Shown here: positions 7,548 to 16,661 of the stretch, one piece after another | Layout: every line of letters begins with the position of its first letter | How positions within the stretch are numbered: position 1 is the first letter of the stretch | From: Methylobrevis pamukkalensis | GTDB lineage: Bacteria; Pseudomonadota; Alphaproteobacteria; Rhizobiales; Pleomorphomonadaceae | DNA: 32,073 nucleotides | Assembly (NCBI RefSeq): GCF_001720135.1 | Contig: NZ_MCRJ01000039.1 | Location: 1-32,073 of the forward strand | Direction: 5' to 3' | Made by a program: the position numbers and the translations under genes | The notes under the pieces: generated by a model | What the model saw: the letters and a program-made list of their open reading frames with translations, nothing else | Databases searched by the model: none | What the model was told of the DNA's origin: nothing

Positions 7548-8528
7548 ATGACGCTGATTCTCCAGTCTTCCGCCGACGGCCCTGCCCCCGGCGACCCCGC
7601 CGCCGTTGCCAGAGCCCGCGAGGCCGACGGCCGCATGCGGATGCGCCAGCGCCTGGCCGGCATCGGCCTGATGGCGCTGACGATGCTGATGTTCGCGACG
7701 CTCGACATGTCGGCCAAGCTTGCCGCCAGCCATCTGCCGACGCTGGAGGTGATCTGGTTCCGCTATGCGGTGCATTTCGCGCTGGTGGTGGTGCTGCTGA
7801 ACCCGGTGCGCGCGCCTGGCGCCTGGCGCATGAACAATCCGCGCCTGCAGGTGCTGCGCGCGCTGATGCTGACCGCCAACACCAGCCTGAACTTCATCGC
7901 CCTCGGCTATCTGCAGCTGACCCAGACCGTGTCGATCATGTTCCTGTCGCCGCTGCTGATCGCCATGCTGTCGGCGCTGTTCCTGAAGGAGCATGTGGGC
8001 CCGCGCCGCTGGGCCGCGATCTTCACCGGCTTCGTGGGCGTGCTCGTCGTCTCGCGCCCGGGCTTCGGCGATTTCCACTGGGCGATGCTGGTCTCGCTCG
8101 GCTCGGTGACCTGCTATGCCCTCTACGTGCTGCTCACCCGCCATCTCGGCCAGAGCGAGACGCCCGGCAGCCTGATTCTCGTTTCGGCCGCGGTGCCGAC
8201 GCTGCTGCTCGCCCCGCTGCTGCCTGCGGTCTGGGTCTGGCCGTCCGATCCGCTGACGATCCTGCTGCTGGTCGGCCTCGGCGTGCTGGGCGGCGGCGGC
8301 CACTACCTGCTGATCCTCGCCCACCGCAAGGTGGCGGCCAGCGTGCTCGCACCCGTCACCTACACCCAGATCGTCTGGATGGTGTCGCTCGGCTATTTCG
8401 TGTTCGGCGACGTTCCCGACCTCTGGACCCTGATCGGCGCGGGGATCGTGATCGCCTCCGGTCTCTACCTGCTTCAGCGCGAGAGGATCAGGACGCCGCA
8501 TGACGCGGGCCGGAGCTTTGGAACATGA
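7548..8528 (+). CDS. EamA/DMT-superfamily inner-membrane transporter
   Basis: A protein of 326 residues with about ten hydrophobic segments arranged as two EamA halves. The first begins near residue 38 (LAGIGLMALTMLMFATLDMSA) and the second near residue 180 (WAMLVSLGSVTCYALYVLL). The first half contains NFIALGYLQLTQTVSIMFLSP and ends with the LFLKEHVGPRRWAAI segment between the two repeats, both typical of S-adenosylmethionine/drug-metabolite exporters in alphaproteobacteria. The N-terminal 30 residues are polar, so the real start could be the ATG at 7635 (MRMRQRLAG); neither start has a strong ribosome-binding site. The substrate cannot be told from sequence. The gene is followed by a LacI regulator 193 bases on. 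Confidence 0.88.
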   Translation: MTLILQSSADGPAPGDPAAVARAREADGRMRMRQRLAGIGLMALTMLMFATLDMSAKLAASHLPTLEVIWFRYAVHFALVVVLLNPVRAPGAWRMNNPRLQVLRALMLTANTSLNFIALGYLQLTQTVSIMFLSPLLIAMLSALFLKEHVGPRRWAAIFTGFVGVLVVSRPGFGDFHWAMLVSLGSVTCYALYVLLTRHLGQSETPGSLILVSAAVPTLLLAPLLPAVWVWPSDPLTILLLVGLGVLGGGGHYLLILAHRKVAASVLAPVTYTQIVWMVSLGYFVFGDVPDLWTLIGAGIVIASGLYLLQRERIRTPHDAGRSFGT

Positions 8529-8721
8529 TCGCGGCCCCGCCGCAACGAAGCCTTCGGCGTCATGGCAATGAGCAAGAATGCCATACACAAAATTATTTTG
8601 AAGCGCGTGTATTGATTTCGAGCCGCGGCGTGGCGACTCTCTCCGTGACATATTGTTTCATGCGGATTGCAGCGATTCTGCTTCGCGGTGCGTTCGTCAA
8701 CGCAGGCGAAGGAACGGCGCG

Positions 8722-9783
8722 ATGACCCAGGGGACCGGAGAGGAAGGGCGAAGATTGCGTAGACGGCGCGTGACCCTCAGCCAGATTGCGGCCGAGCTCA
8801 ATGTCTCGACAGCGACCGTGTCGCTTGCGCTGCGCGACAATCCGGCGGTGTCCCAGGACACGCGCCAGCGCGTCCGCGAACGGGCGGCCGACCTCGGCTA
8901 CATCTACAATCGCCAGGCGGCGAGCCTGCGCACCGCCCGCACCAACATCATCGGCGTCGTCGTCAACGACGTGATCAACCCCTATTTCGCCGAGGTGTTT
9001 CGCGCCGTCGAGGACGAACTCGAGCGCGAGGGCATGACGATCCTGATCTGCAACCACCGCGACGATCTCACGCGGCAGCAGAATTTCGTCTCGCTGCTGC
9101 AGCAGCAGAATGCCGATGGTCTGGTGATCTGCCCCTCGCTCGGCACCACCGCCGCCGACATCGAGCAGATCACCCGCTCGGGCACGCCGGTGACGCTGAT
9201 CTGCCGCGACGTGGAGGGCGCCACCGCCCCGATCGTGCGCGGCGACGACTTCAAGGGCACCTACGACGTCACCCGCCACCTGATCGGCCTCGGCCATCGC
9301 CACATCGCCATGATCGGCGGCCGGCGCCGCACCTCGTCCGGCCGCGACCGCCACAGCGGCTTCATGGCGGCCATGGCGGAGGCGGGCCTCAGCGTGGTCG
9401 AGGGCGCCGACATTCCCGAGATCACCAATTCGGCCGAAGGCAAGGCGGCGGTGGAGCGGATCCTGCTGCACGAGCCGCGCCCGACGGCGATCGTCTGCTT
9501 CAACGACCTCCTGGCGATCGGCGTGATGTCCGGCCTCTACCGCAACAAGCTGATGCCCGGCATCGACATCGCGGTGACCGGCTTCGACAATGTCGACGGT
9601 TCGGAAACCTGGACCCCCGCGCTCACCACCGTGCGCAACGGCTCCGACGAGATCGGCCGTCAGGCAGCCGCGGCGATCATGGCCCAGATCAACGATCGCC
9701 CCCTGCCCTTCGACCGGATGCTGATCCCGCCGAAGCTGGAGATCCGCGAATCCTCCCCGCCGCCGCTGAGCGCGGCGCGCTGA
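8722..9783 (+). CDS. LacI-family transcriptional regulator
   Basis: A protein of 353 residues, standard for the family. The N-terminal helix-turn-helix is VTLSQIAAELNVSTATVSLA, followed by the hinge helix region ending SLRTARTNIIGVVV. The periplasmic-binding-protein-like effector domain starts VVNDVINPYFAEVFRAVEDEL and contains HLIGLGHRHIAMIGG and TAIVCFNDLLAIGVMSGL. GAAGGA at 8708-8713 stands eight bases before the ATG. Such proteins usually control sugar uptake or catabolism. No sugar transporter is adjacent; the nearest carbohydrate genes are eda and the trehalose genes 1.8 kb and more to the right, so any link to them is only a guess. The AT-rich part of the upstream spacer (8585-8660) may hold its promoter. 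Confidence 0.9.
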   Translation: MTQGTGEEGRRLRRRRVTLSQIAAELNVSTATVSLALRDNPAVSQDTRQRVRERAADLGYIYNRQAASLRTARTNIIGVVVNDVINPYFAEVFRAVEDELEREGMTILICNHRDDLTRQQNFVSLLQQQNADGLVICPSLGTTAADIEQITRSGTPVTLICRDVEGATAPIVRGDDFKGTYDVTRHLIGLGHRHIAMIGGRRRTSSGRDRHSGFMAAMAEAGLSVVEGADIPEITNSAEGKAAVERILLHEPRPTAIVCFNDLLAIGVMSGLYRNKLMPGIDIAVTGFDNVDGSETWTPALTTVRNGSDEIGRQAAAAIMAQINDRPLPFDRMLIPPKLEIRESSPPPLSAAR

Positions 9784-9810
9784 GAGGAATAGCGAGGAAA
9801 GGCCTCCCCT

Positions 9811-9917
9811 CGTCATTCCCGCGAACGCGGGAACCCATGCGAGCTTGCAGCCCGCGCCGAGCCTCTCATCGACCTTCCGCCCGCGGAGGGATGGGTCCCG
9901 CTTTCGCGGGGATGACG
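9811..9917. repeat. GCGAAAGCGGG-type inverted repeat, unit 1
   Basis: The left end CGTCATTCCCGCGAACGCGG plus GAACCCAT is inverted at the right end as ATGGGTCCCGCTTTCGCGGG plus GATGACG. Each end is itself a hairpin (CCCGCGAACGCGGG). A second, nearly identical unit lies at 10007-10153. Elements of this kind are common between genes in Rhizobiales. Confidence 0.8.
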
Positions 9918-10006
9918 ATCGATGAGGTGAGTGGTCAGCCGAAATTCACGCCGTTTCTGCAACCCCGACCGGCCTGCAGCAAAGCACCCATCCCCCACCT
10001 CCCCGC

Positions 10007-10153
10007 CGTCATTCCCGCGAAAGCGGGAACCCATCGATCGGCAGGGGAAGGATCTGCGTTCTGCGAAGCACCCGCCAATCCGCGGCCAGCGCCGAACCAC
10101 TCATCGCCCGTCCGCCCGCGGAGGGATGGGTCCCCGCTTTCGCGGGGATGACG
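10007..10153. repeat. GCGAAAGCGGG-type inverted repeat, unit 2
   Basis: The left end CGTCATTCCCGCGAAAGCGG plus GAACCCATCGATCG and the right end GGATGGGTCCCCGCTTTCGC plus GGGGATGACGATCGATGG are inverted copies. Both units keep CCGCCCGCGGAGGGATGGGT at the inner edge of the right end. Together with unit 1 they fill most of the 415-base convergent spacer 9784-10198 between the LacI and DUF533 genes. No terminator with a T-run is seen there. Confidence 0.82.
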
Positions 10154-10198
10154 ATCGATGGGCGGGTGGTGGTCAACCCGACCTCTTCAGCCCCGATC

Positions 10199-10951
10199 TC
10201 AGACCAGCACGCCGTTCGCCGCCTCTTCGATCTCGTGAACGAGGCCCTTGTCGAGGTTGAGCCGGGCGGCCAGCATGTCGAGGAAGGCGCGTTCGGCCGG
10301 ATGGTCCGGCTCCATGGCGAGCAGGCTGGCCGCGTAGATTTCCGCGCCCTGTTCCGGCGTCTTCGCAAGGCGGACGATGCGGTCGATGTCGAGCGGCGCG
10401 CGCAGCTCGTCCATCACGAAGGCCTTTTCCTCCGAATCGAGCTCCATCTCGTCGAGACGGTCGAAGATCCGGCGCTGCTCCTCGGCATCGACATGACCGT
10501 CGGCCTTGGCGGCGGCGATCATCGCGATGATCAGCGAGCGCGCAAGATTGTCCTCGCCCTGGGGCGCGCGCTGCGGGGCGAACGGACTGTCGGTGGGTGG
10601 CGGCAGCACGGGGGTCTCGCGCGACGAGGGCACACCCCAGGCGCCTGTCTGCTGCGGGGCAGCGCCGGCCTGGCCATATCCCTGGCCGCCGGACTGACCG
10701 CTCTGAGAGGCGGAGGACGCCTGGTTGGCCTGCCAGGCCTTCCACGCCACACCGGCGATCGCGGCGAGCGCGCCGTATTTCGCGGCCGAGCCCCCGTATT
10801 TGCGGGCCTTCTTGTTGCCGAGCAGCAGCCCGGCGAGACCGCCGGCGAGCGCGCCGGTAGCGAGCCCCTTTTCCTGCCCGGCATAGCCGCTCTTGTCGAG
10901 CATGCCCCTGCCGGTGCCCATCATCTGTTCAAGAAGCCGTTTCGCGTCCAC
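10199..10951 (-). CDS. DUF533/TerB-like protein (YebE family)
   Basis: A protein of 250 residues. The N-terminal VDAKRLLEQMMGTGRG leads into a Gly/Ala-rich hydrophobic stretch (LATGALAGGLAGLLLGNKK), then a Gln/Ser/Pro-rich linker (about residues 85-130). The C-terminal helical domain at about 135-250 (SLIIAMIAAAKADGHVDAEE...VMDELRAPLDIDRIVRLAKT...HPAERAFLDMLAARLNL) is of the TerB-like DUF533 type. Its DGHVD motif is the family's acidic, possibly metal-binding, helix start. Function is unknown; E. coli YebE is a membrane-associated envelope-stress protein. The start is a GTG at 10951 with GGAGG five bases before it; the frame runs open to 11005 without a better signal. Confidence 0.82.
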   Translation of the reverse strand: MDAKRLLEQMMGTGRGMLDKSGYAGQEKGLATGALAGGLAGLLLGNKKARKYGGSAAKYGALAAIAGVAWKAWQANQASSASQSGQSGGQGYGQAGAAPQQTGAWGVPSSRETPVLPPPTDSPFAPQRAPQGEDNLARSLIIAMIAAAKADGHVDAEEQRRIFDRLDEMELDSEEKAFVMDELRAPLDIDRIVRLAKTPEQGAEIYAASLLAMEPDHPAERAFLDMLAARLNLDKGLVHEIEEAANGVLV

Positions 10952-11081
10952 GTGCACCTCCGCATGTTGTCCGCAGGGCAGATGGGGGCGCAGCACGGTC
11001 CTCACAACGGCACGGGACCCGCAAAACGTCGCCGCAACGCAAAAGGGCGAACCGATGTCCGGTCCGCCTCTCGGAGTGAAG

Positions 11082-11097
11082 ATCGTGTGAACACGAT
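11082..11097. promoter_or_regulatory. Small palindrome upstream of the DUF533 gene
   Basis: ATCGTGT-GA-ACACGAT has perfect seven-base arms and only two central bases, too tight for an RNA hairpin, so it is more likely a protein-binding site. It lies 130 bases before the DUF533 start and just after the stop of the upstream hypothetical gene. No regulator can be assigned. Confidence 0.35.
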
Positions 11098-11131
11098 GCG
11101 CCGCCGTCCATCGAGGCCGGCTTGAAGCGCA

Positions 11132-11554
11132 TCACCCGAACGGCGCGTCCGCAAGACGAACGTCGTTGAACGCGGCCCTGACCGCACGGATCACCGTGTC
11201 GTCCAGCGTCGTGATCTCGTAGAAGCTGCTGTCGACGGCGCGAAGGGTGACCCAGTTCCCATCTGGCTGGTCAGGCAGTACACCGGCAAACGCGCCCCAG
11301 ATGACCTGCCGGGTCGTCTCTGCCAGAGCCCTCAGGTCCGCACCCGAAATCCGGGCATCCACCTCCGCCAGCGCCTCAAGCTGCTCGCCGCCGTTACCGG
11401 TCGCGTCGAACCATTCACGACCGGCAACAGACGATCTGACGGGTGAAACCGTCCAGGTTGCCTGCAAGGACCGCGGAGCAAGCACGCGCAGGAGATCACG
11501 CAGGTCCAGCGCGAGCGAGTGGCCGGTCAGATCATGGATTCTGAGCGTCGGCAT
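11132..11554 (-). CDS. Hypothetical protein
   Basis: A protein of 140 residues that I do not recognise. No signal peptide, membrane segment or cysteines are visible. The middle is acidic and helical (GGEQLEALAEVDARISGADLRALAE). The C-terminal third looks like alternating strand and helix and contains VDSSFYEITTLDDTVIRAVR. The ATG at 11554 has GGAG eight bases upstream; the open frame continues to 11704 but over the eda 3-prime end. It lies 62 bases downstream of the eda stop on the same strand and may share its transcript. Confidence 0.6.
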   Translation of the reverse strand: MPTLRIHDLTGHSLALDLRDLLRVLAPRSLQATWTVSPVRSSVAGREWFDATGNGGEQLEALAEVDARISGADLRALAETTRQVIWGAFAGVLPDQPDGNWVTLRAVDSSFYEITTLDDTVIRAVRAAFNDVRLADAPFG

Positions 11555-11616
11555 GACGCCACTCCAGCATGTCGCCGGCAGGGCCCGCGGGAGCGTCGGC
11601 TCGCGGACCGCCCCCC

Positions 11617-12252
11617 TCAGGCCGCCAGCGCGGCCGCCTCGCGGGCGAGCGTTTCGATCCGACCCCAGTCGCCTGCAGCCATCGCGTCGGCCGGAGCGAC
11701 CCACGAGCCGCCGACGACGACCACATTCGGCAGGGTGAGATAGTCGCGGGCGTTGGCCAGCGACACGCCGCCGGTCGGGCAGAACATCACGTCGGCGAGC
11801 GGCGAGGACAGCGCCTTGAGGTAGTTGGGACCACCCGCAGGACCGGCGGGGAAGAATTTCATGAGCCGGTAGCCGGCCTCGCGCGCCATCATCGCTTCCG
11901 ATGCGGTGGCGACGCCCGGCAGCAGCGGCACGCCGACCTCGATCGCATGGGCAAGCAGCGTCGGCGTTGCGCCGGGGCTGACCATGTAGGTGGCGCCGGC
12001 CGCCTTGGCGGCATCGGCCATCGCCGGGTCGAGCACCGTGCCGGCGCCGACGAAGGCGCCCTCCACGGTGGACATGGCGCGGATGACGTCGAGCGCGACG
12101 GGGGTGCGCATCGTCACCTCGAGGGCGGGCAGGCCGCCGGCCACGAGCGCCCGCGCCAGCGGGATCGCGTGGTCGACGTCGTCGACGATCAGCACCGGCA
12201 CCACGGGCGCGCGGCGCAGCACTGCGAGGAGGGCTTCGGTGTCCTGTTTCAT
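11617..12252 (-). CDS. eda: 2-dehydro-3-deoxy-phosphogluconate aldolase (KDPG aldolase)
   Basis: Class I aldolase of the Entner-Doudoroff pathway, splitting KDPG into pyruvate and glyceraldehyde 3-phosphate in the cytoplasm. At 211 residues the length matches the family. [10 protein letters not shown] holds the catalytic Glu45, and the Schiff-base lysine is K132 in [11 protein letters not shown] (Lys133 in E. coli). GAGTVLD and the phosphate-binding GGPNYLKAL and [10 protein letters not shown] segments are present. The ATG at 12252 has no good Shine-Dalgarno sequence. The gene is separated from upstream otsA by 129 bases with a terminator-like hairpin, so it probably has its own promoter. Other Entner-Doudoroff genes (edd, zwf) are not in the window. 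Confidence 0.93.
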   Translation of the reverse strand: MKQDTEALLAVLRRAPVVPVLIVDDVDHAIPLARALVAGGLPALEVTMRTPVALDVIRAMSTVEGAFVGAGTVLDPAMADAAKAAGATYMVSPGATPTLLAHAIEVGVPLLPGVATASEAMMAREAGYRLMKFFPAGPAGGPNYLKALSSPLADVMFCPTGGVSLANARDYLTLPNVVVVGGSWVAPADAMAAGDWGRIETLAREAAALAA

Positions 12253-12348
12253 GCTGAAATCAGTAGCGCAACTTCGCGCCGGAGGAAATGGCCCGCAACA
12301 CGCGGACCCTTGCGATTTCGGAGGATATCCAGCGATGTTGGCGAAAAC

Positions 12349-12367
12349 CCATGCACTACGTGCATGG
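12349..12367 (-). terminator. Hairpin terminator after otsA
   Basis: On the otsA strand CCATGCAC-GTA-GTGCATGG (perfect eight-base stem, three-base loop) is followed by GTTTTCG, starting 15 bases after the otsA stop. The T-run is short, so termination may be partial. As DNA it is also a clean palindrome and could serve as an operator for eda. Confidence 0.55.
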
Positions 12368-12381
12368 CGCGGCATGTGCCC

Positions 12382-13749
12382 TCAACCTGCCAGATCGGCA
12401 AGGATGTCATTGGCCCACTTGCGCGCGTCGTTGCGCATCATCCGCTCGAACATCGCGCCATGACGATGCTTGCGCTCGTCGATCGGCATCTGCAGCGCCG
12501 TCTGCAGCGAGGCGGCAACCTCCTCGGTGGCGTAGGGGTTGACGATCACCGATTCGCGCAGCTCCTCGGCGGCGCCCGCAAAGCGCGACAGCACCAGCAC
12601 GCCGGGATCTTCCGGGTCCTGGGCCGCCACATATTCCTTGGCGACGAGATTCATGCCGTCGCGCAGCGGCGTGACGAGGCCGATGCGGCTGGCGCGGTAG
12701 AGACCGGCCAGCGCCTTTCTCGGAAAGCCGCGGACGATGAAGCGGATCGGCGTCCAGTCGACGTCGGCAAAGCGGCCGTTGATCTGGCCGGCAAGATGCT
12801 CCAGCTCGCGCTGGATCTCGCTGTAGGCCATCACCTCGGAGCGCGACGGCGGGGCGACCTGCAGCAGGCTGACGCCGCCGCGGTTTTCCGGATAGTCCTC
12901 CAGCAGCCGCTCGAAGGCGCGGAAGCGATGCGGGATGCCCTTGGAATAGTCGATCCGGTCCACGCCCACGATCTGCTTGCGCGGACCGAGCACGCTGCGG
13001 ATGCGCTGGATCTGGCGGCGCCCCTCGACGGTGGCCGGGAAGGCGGCGAAGCCCTCGGTGTCGATGCCGATCGGGTAGGCCTTGACCGTGACCTCGCGGC
13101 CGAAGGCCATCACCCGGCTTTCGTCGATCCGCTCGCCGCCGGCCTCCTGCACCAGATACTCGACGAAATGGTTGCGGTCGCGCTGGCTCTGGAAGCCGAT
13201 CACGTCATAGGCGAGCATCGAGCGCACCAGCGCCGCGTGACGCGGCAGCGCGGTGATGATGTCCGGGTTCGGGAAGGGAATGTGCAGGAAGAAGCCGATG
13301 CGGTTTTCCACCCCCATCGACCGCAGCTGTCCGCCCATCGGGAAGAAGTGATAGTCGTGGATCCAGATCATGTCGTCCGGATCGAGCATCGTCCTGAGCC
13401 GCGTCGCGAAACGCTCGTTGACCCGGCGATAGCCCTGCTCGAACGGGCGGTCGAACTCGGCGAGATCGAGCCGGTAGTGCAGGATCGGCCACAGGGTCCG
13501 ATTTGCATAGCCGGCGTAGAATTCCTCGTAGTCGGCCTTCGTGATGTCGAGCGTCGCCATCTCGACGTTGCGGCTCCTCTCGATCTTGAAGTCGCCGAAG
13601 GTGCCCTCTTCCGACACCTGCCCGGACCAGCCGAACCACACGCCGCCCCGGTCACGGAGCACATCGACCAGCGCGACCGCGAGGCCCCCGGCCTTGCCGG
13701 TGTCCTTCAGCGGACCGACCCGGTTCGAAACGACGATCAGCTTGCCCAT
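12382..13749 (-). CDS. otsA: Trehalose-6-phosphate synthase (GT20)
   Basis: Makes trehalose 6-phosphate from UDP-glucose and glucose 6-phosphate. At 455 residues it is the normal length. The glucose-6-phosphate loop is [10 protein letters not shown] (19-28). HDYHFF at 131-136, HIPFP at 156-160, [10 protein letters not shown] with the nucleotide-binding R265 and K270, and [16 protein letters not shown] with D364 and E372 all match E. coli OtsA residues. AGAGGGGGAG directly precedes the ATG at 13749. It lies 110 bases downstream of the GH15 gene and is the last of the otsB-GH15-otsA set. Trehalose made here would serve osmotic and desiccation tolerance. Confidence 0.95.
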   Translation of the reverse strand: MGKLIVVSNRVGPLKDTGKAGGLAVALVDVLRDRGGVWFGWSGQVSEEGTFGDFKIERSRNVEMATLDITKADYEEFYAGYANRTLWPILHYRLDLAEFDRPFEQGYRRVNERFATRLRTMLDPDDMIWIHDYHFFPMGGQLRSMGVENRIGFFLHIPFPNPDIITALPRHAALVRSMLAYDVIGFQSQRDRNHFVEYLVQEAGGERIDESRVMAFGREVTVKAYPIGIDTEGFAAFPATVEGRRQIQRIRSVLGPRKQIVGVDRIDYSKGIPHRFRAFERLLEDYPENRGGVSLLQVAPPSRSEVMAYSEIQRELEHLAGQINGRFADVDWTPIRFIVRGFPRKALAGLYRASRIGLVTPLRDGMNLVAKEYVAAQDPEDPGVLVLSRFAGAAEELRESVIVNPYATEEVAASLQTALQMPIDERKHRHGAMFERMMRNDARKWANDILADLAG

Positions 13750-13859
13750 GCTCCCCCTCTGCTGCTGCGGACCGACGCCGGAGATCCGGCAGGACGGCCC
13801 TCGTCAGGACGGGAGGCGCAGCGGGAATGCCGACGCCGCCACCGCACCCCACGGATGGA

Positions 13860-15647
13860 TCACACCACCCGGTCCCATCCTCCCGACAGACGGACGGCAC
13901 CGTTGATGATGCCGACCATCGAATAGGTCTGGGGGAAGTTGCCCCACAGCTCGCCGGTCGCCGTCGTCACGTCCTCCGAGAGGAGGCCGACGTGGTTGCG
14001 GCAGGCGAGCATCGTCTCGTAGATCTCGCGCGCCTCGTCGCGCCGGCCCATGCGGGCGAGCGCGTCGATGTACCAGAAGGTGCAGATGTTGAAGGCGTTC
14101 TCCGGCTCGCCGAAATCGTCCGCGGCGTGGTAGCGGAACATGTGGTTGCCGCGCCGCAGCTTGGCGGCGATGGCGTCCACCGTCGCCACGAAGCGCGGGT
14201 CCTTCGGATCGATGAAGTTCACCTCGGCCATCAGCAGCAGACCGGCGTCGAGATCATTTCCCCCGAAACTCTCAACGAAGGTGCCGAGGCTGTTGTTCCA
14301 TCCCTTGTCCATGATCGCCGCCCGCACCGTCTCGGCCCGGCCGCGCCAGTAGGAGGCGCGCTCGCCGAGCCCGAGATGCTGCGCGACCTTGGCGAGGCGG
14401 TCGAGCGCCGCCCAGCACATCAGCGACGACGTGGTGTGGACCCGGGCGCGGAACCGCAGTTCCCACATGCCGGCGTCGGGCCGGTCGTGGCAGCGGAAGG
14501 CCTCCTCGCCGATCCGCTCCATCACGGCAAAGGATTCGACCCCGGCCGGGTTGAGCAGCCGCTTGTCGACGAAGGCCTGCGCCGCGCCGAGCACGATGTT
14601 GCCGTAGACGTCGTACTGGTGGTGCTCCCAGGCCTGGTTGCCGACCCGCACCGGGCCCATGCCGCGATAGCCAGGCAGGTCGACGATCTCCTCGGTGAGG
14701 TGACGCTCCAGCGCGATGCCGTAGAGCGGCTGGAAATGCTCGCCGCCGTCCCAGCCGGCGATCACGTTCTGGAGATAGCGGAGATAGTTCTCCATCGTCT
14801 CCATTTCCGACAGCGAGTTGAGCGCCCGGATCACGAAGAAGGCGTCGCGCAGCCAGCAGTAGCGATAGTCCCAGTTGCGCGACGTGTTGGCCGCTTCCGG
14901 CACCGAGGTGGTGACGGCGGCGATGATCGCGCCGGTCTCCTCGAAGGTGTTGAGCTTGAGCGTGATCGCCGCCCGGATCACGGCCTCCTGCCATTCGAAG
15001 GGCAGCGACAGCCGCCGCGTCCAGCGGCGCCAGTGCTCGGCGGTGTTCTCCTCGAACATCCGGCACAGCGTGTCGGCGCCGTCCGTCAGGGTCTCGTCCG
15101 GGCCGAGATAGAAGGACAGCGACCGGTCGATGAGGAAGGCGGTTTCCTCGCGCAGATAGGTGATCGGTGCATTGGTGTTGAGCCGGAGGACGACGTCGCC
15201 GCCGACATAGCGGATGTGGTTGGAGCCGGTGGTCACCGCCGGGGTGATCCGCCCCCAGTCGAAGCGCGGACGGCAGCGGACGCGGATGCGCGGCCGGCCG
15301 GCGATCGGCCGCACCCGGCGCACCAGCGCCGTCGGGCGGAAGGAGCGTCCCCGCGCCTCGAAACGCGGCATGAAGTCGGCGATCTCGATCGCGTCGCCGT
15401 CCGAGTTGAACAGCCGGGTCCGGACGATCGCGGTGTTCTCGTCATAGACCTGCTCGGAGCGGGCGAACCCTTCGAGCTCGATGGTGAAGGCCCCGTCATG
15501 GGGATTGTCGGTCGAGGTGCCGAGCAGGGCGTGGAAGATGGGATCGCCGTCGAGCCGGGGCCAGCAGGTCCAGACGATCCGGCCCTTCCTGTCGACGAGG
15601 CCGGCAATGGCGCAGTTTCCGATGAGGGCAAGTTCCAGAGAGCTCAT
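13860..15647 (-). CDS. Glycoside hydrolase family 15 (trehalase or glucoamylase type)
   Basis: A protein of 595 residues. An N-terminal beta-sandwich (about 1-230; SSLELALIGNCAIAGLVDRKGRIVWTCWP is the family opening, quoted in part) precedes an (alpha/alpha)6 barrel with NWDYRYCWLRDA at 258-269. The general acid is E396 in DAGMWELR and the general base E558 in GLLSEDV; both are intact. It is cytoplasmic, with no signal peptide. GH15 members include glucoamylases and mycobacterial-type trehalases. The position between otsB and otsA argues for trehalose or a related alpha-glucan as substrate, by inference. The ATG at 15647 has AGGAT eight bases upstream; the frame is open to 15704. Confidence 0.9.
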   Translation of the reverse strand: MSSLELALIGNCAIAGLVDRKGRIVWTCWPRLDGDPIFHALLGTSTDNPHDGAFTIELEGFARSEQVYDENTAIVRTRLFNSDGDAIEIADFMPRFEARGRSFRPTALVRRVRPIAGRPRIRVRCRPRFDWGRITPAVTTGSNHIRYVGGDVVLRLNTNAPITYLREETAFLIDRSLSFYLGPDETLTDGADTLCRMFEENTAEHWRRWTRRLSLPFEWQEAVIRAAITLKLNTFEETGAIIAAVTTSVPEAANTSRNWDYRYCWLRDAFFVIRALNSLSEMETMENYLRYLQNVIAGWDGGEHFQPLYGIALERHLTEEIVDLPGYRGMGPVRVGNQAWEHHQYDVYGNIVLGAAQAFVDKRLLNPAGVESFAVMERIGEEAFRCHDRPDAGMWELRFRARVHTTSSLMCWAALDRLAKVAQHLGLGERASYWRGRAETVRAAIMDKGWNNSLGTFVESFGGNDLDAGLLLMAEVNFIDPKDPRFVATVDAIAAKLRRGNHMFRYHAADDFGEPENAFNICTFWYIDALARMGRRDEAREIYETMLACRNHVGLLSEDVTTATGELWGNFPQTYSMVGIINGAVRLSGGWDRVV

Positions 15648-15725
15648 GGGCGCATCCTGAAGATCGGTGAGGGCTTGGGACGGGGCGCCGGTCGATCCGC
15701 GCACCCATGAACGAAAGGCGGAGGA

Positions 15726-16445
15726 TCACTCGAGCGAGGCGAGCCAGGTGCGGACGGCCGGCACATCGGCAAGGCGGTAGCTCGCCCCGCTCGGCCCCTC
15801 GCCGACCTTGACGCCGAAGCCGCCGGCCCGCGCGGCGGCGCGCATGCCGTCCTCGTCGGTGACGTCGTCGCCGACGAACACCGGAACCCGCCCCTCGAAG
15901 GCGGGCATCGCCAGGAAGCGCTGCACGACCGTGCCCTTGGAGACGGCGCGGGGCTTGACCTCGACCACCATCTTGCCGTCGAGCACGGCGAGATCGTCGA
16001 CGCCCTCGAGCCAGCCGGTGATCGTCTCGCGCACCAGCGACCCGAGGTCGGGGCGGGCGCGGTAGTGAACGGCGATGGCAACCTTCTTGTCCTCGACCAG
16101 CAGGCCGTCGCGCAGCAGGTCGGAGGTGGCAAGGCGGGCGCGGAACACGTCGAGCGAGATTGGCGCCGGGGCCTGCATCACGGCCACGCCCGGGCGTTCG
16201 CGCCATTCGAGCCCGTGCAGCCCGCCGGCACGAAGCTCGGTCGGCGCGAGGAAGGCATCGATCTCCGCGACGGGCCGGCCCGAGACGACTGCCAGCGCGC
16301 CGTCGAGCCGATCGGCGAGGCGCTGCAGCAGGTGGGCAAGCCCGGAGGGAACGACGACCGCGTCCGGGGTGGGCGCCAGATCGACCAGCGTGCCGTCGAA
16401 ATCTAGAAACAGCGCCGGCCGGGCCGGAAGACGAGGATAGCTCAT
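15726..16445 (-). CDS. otsB: Trehalose-6-phosphate phosphatase
   Basis: Removes phosphate from trehalose 6-phosphate, completing trehalose synthesis. HAD-superfamily enzyme: motif I is LFLDFDGTLVDL with nucleophile D15 and D17 (numbered from this start), motif II lies in LAVVSGRP, and motif IV is VFVGDDVTDEDGM. The cap region includes GLHGLEWR and the Lys of KPRAVSKGT. It has 239 residues from the ATG at 16445, which follows GAGAGG by six bases. An upstream ATG at 16514 gives 262 residues but has no ribosome-binding site. First gene of the leftward trehalose set; 78 bases separate it from the GH15 gene. Confidence 0.93.
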   Translation of the reverse strand: MSYPRLPARPALFLDFDGTLVDLAPTPDAVVVPSGLAHLLQRLADRLDGALAVVSGRPVAEIDAFLAPTELRAGGLHGLEWRERPGVAVMQAPAPISLDVFRARLATSDLLRDGLLVEDKKVAIAVHYRARPDLGSLVRETITGWLEGVDDLAVLDGKMVVEVKPRAVSKGTVVQRFLAMPAFEGRVPVFVGDDVTDEDGMRAAARAGGFGVKVGEGPSGASYRLADVPAVRTWLASLE

Positions 16446-16661
16446 GCGAGGCCTCTCGGCTCCCTGGGGTTCGCGGCGATCGGGGGGCGTCGTGTCGCTG
16501 GTGTCGAGTGTCATGAGACCGGGTTCGTCAGTGTCTGCTCGCTCTCTTCAACGCATCAAGCCTTCGGCATGATCCCGATCAGGTAGCGCGACAGCGCCGG
16601 GATGGCAAATCGCCACGGCGCATCGCTGCACCGCGCCCGTTCATGCTGCATTTGCGAAGGG

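Noticed and set aside
7158-8651. Long leftward open frame of 497 codons antisense to the DMT transporter gene
   Set aside because: His/Gln/Arg/Gly-rich composition of an antisense shadow in GC-rich DNA; the opposite strand codes a clear transporter.
11569-13926. Rightward open frame of 785 codons across eda and otsA
   Set aside because: Antisense to two genes with intact catalytic motifs; composition typical of a shadow frame. The same applies to 13827-15710, 20152-21633, 22367-24364, 24349-26139 and 27706-28932.
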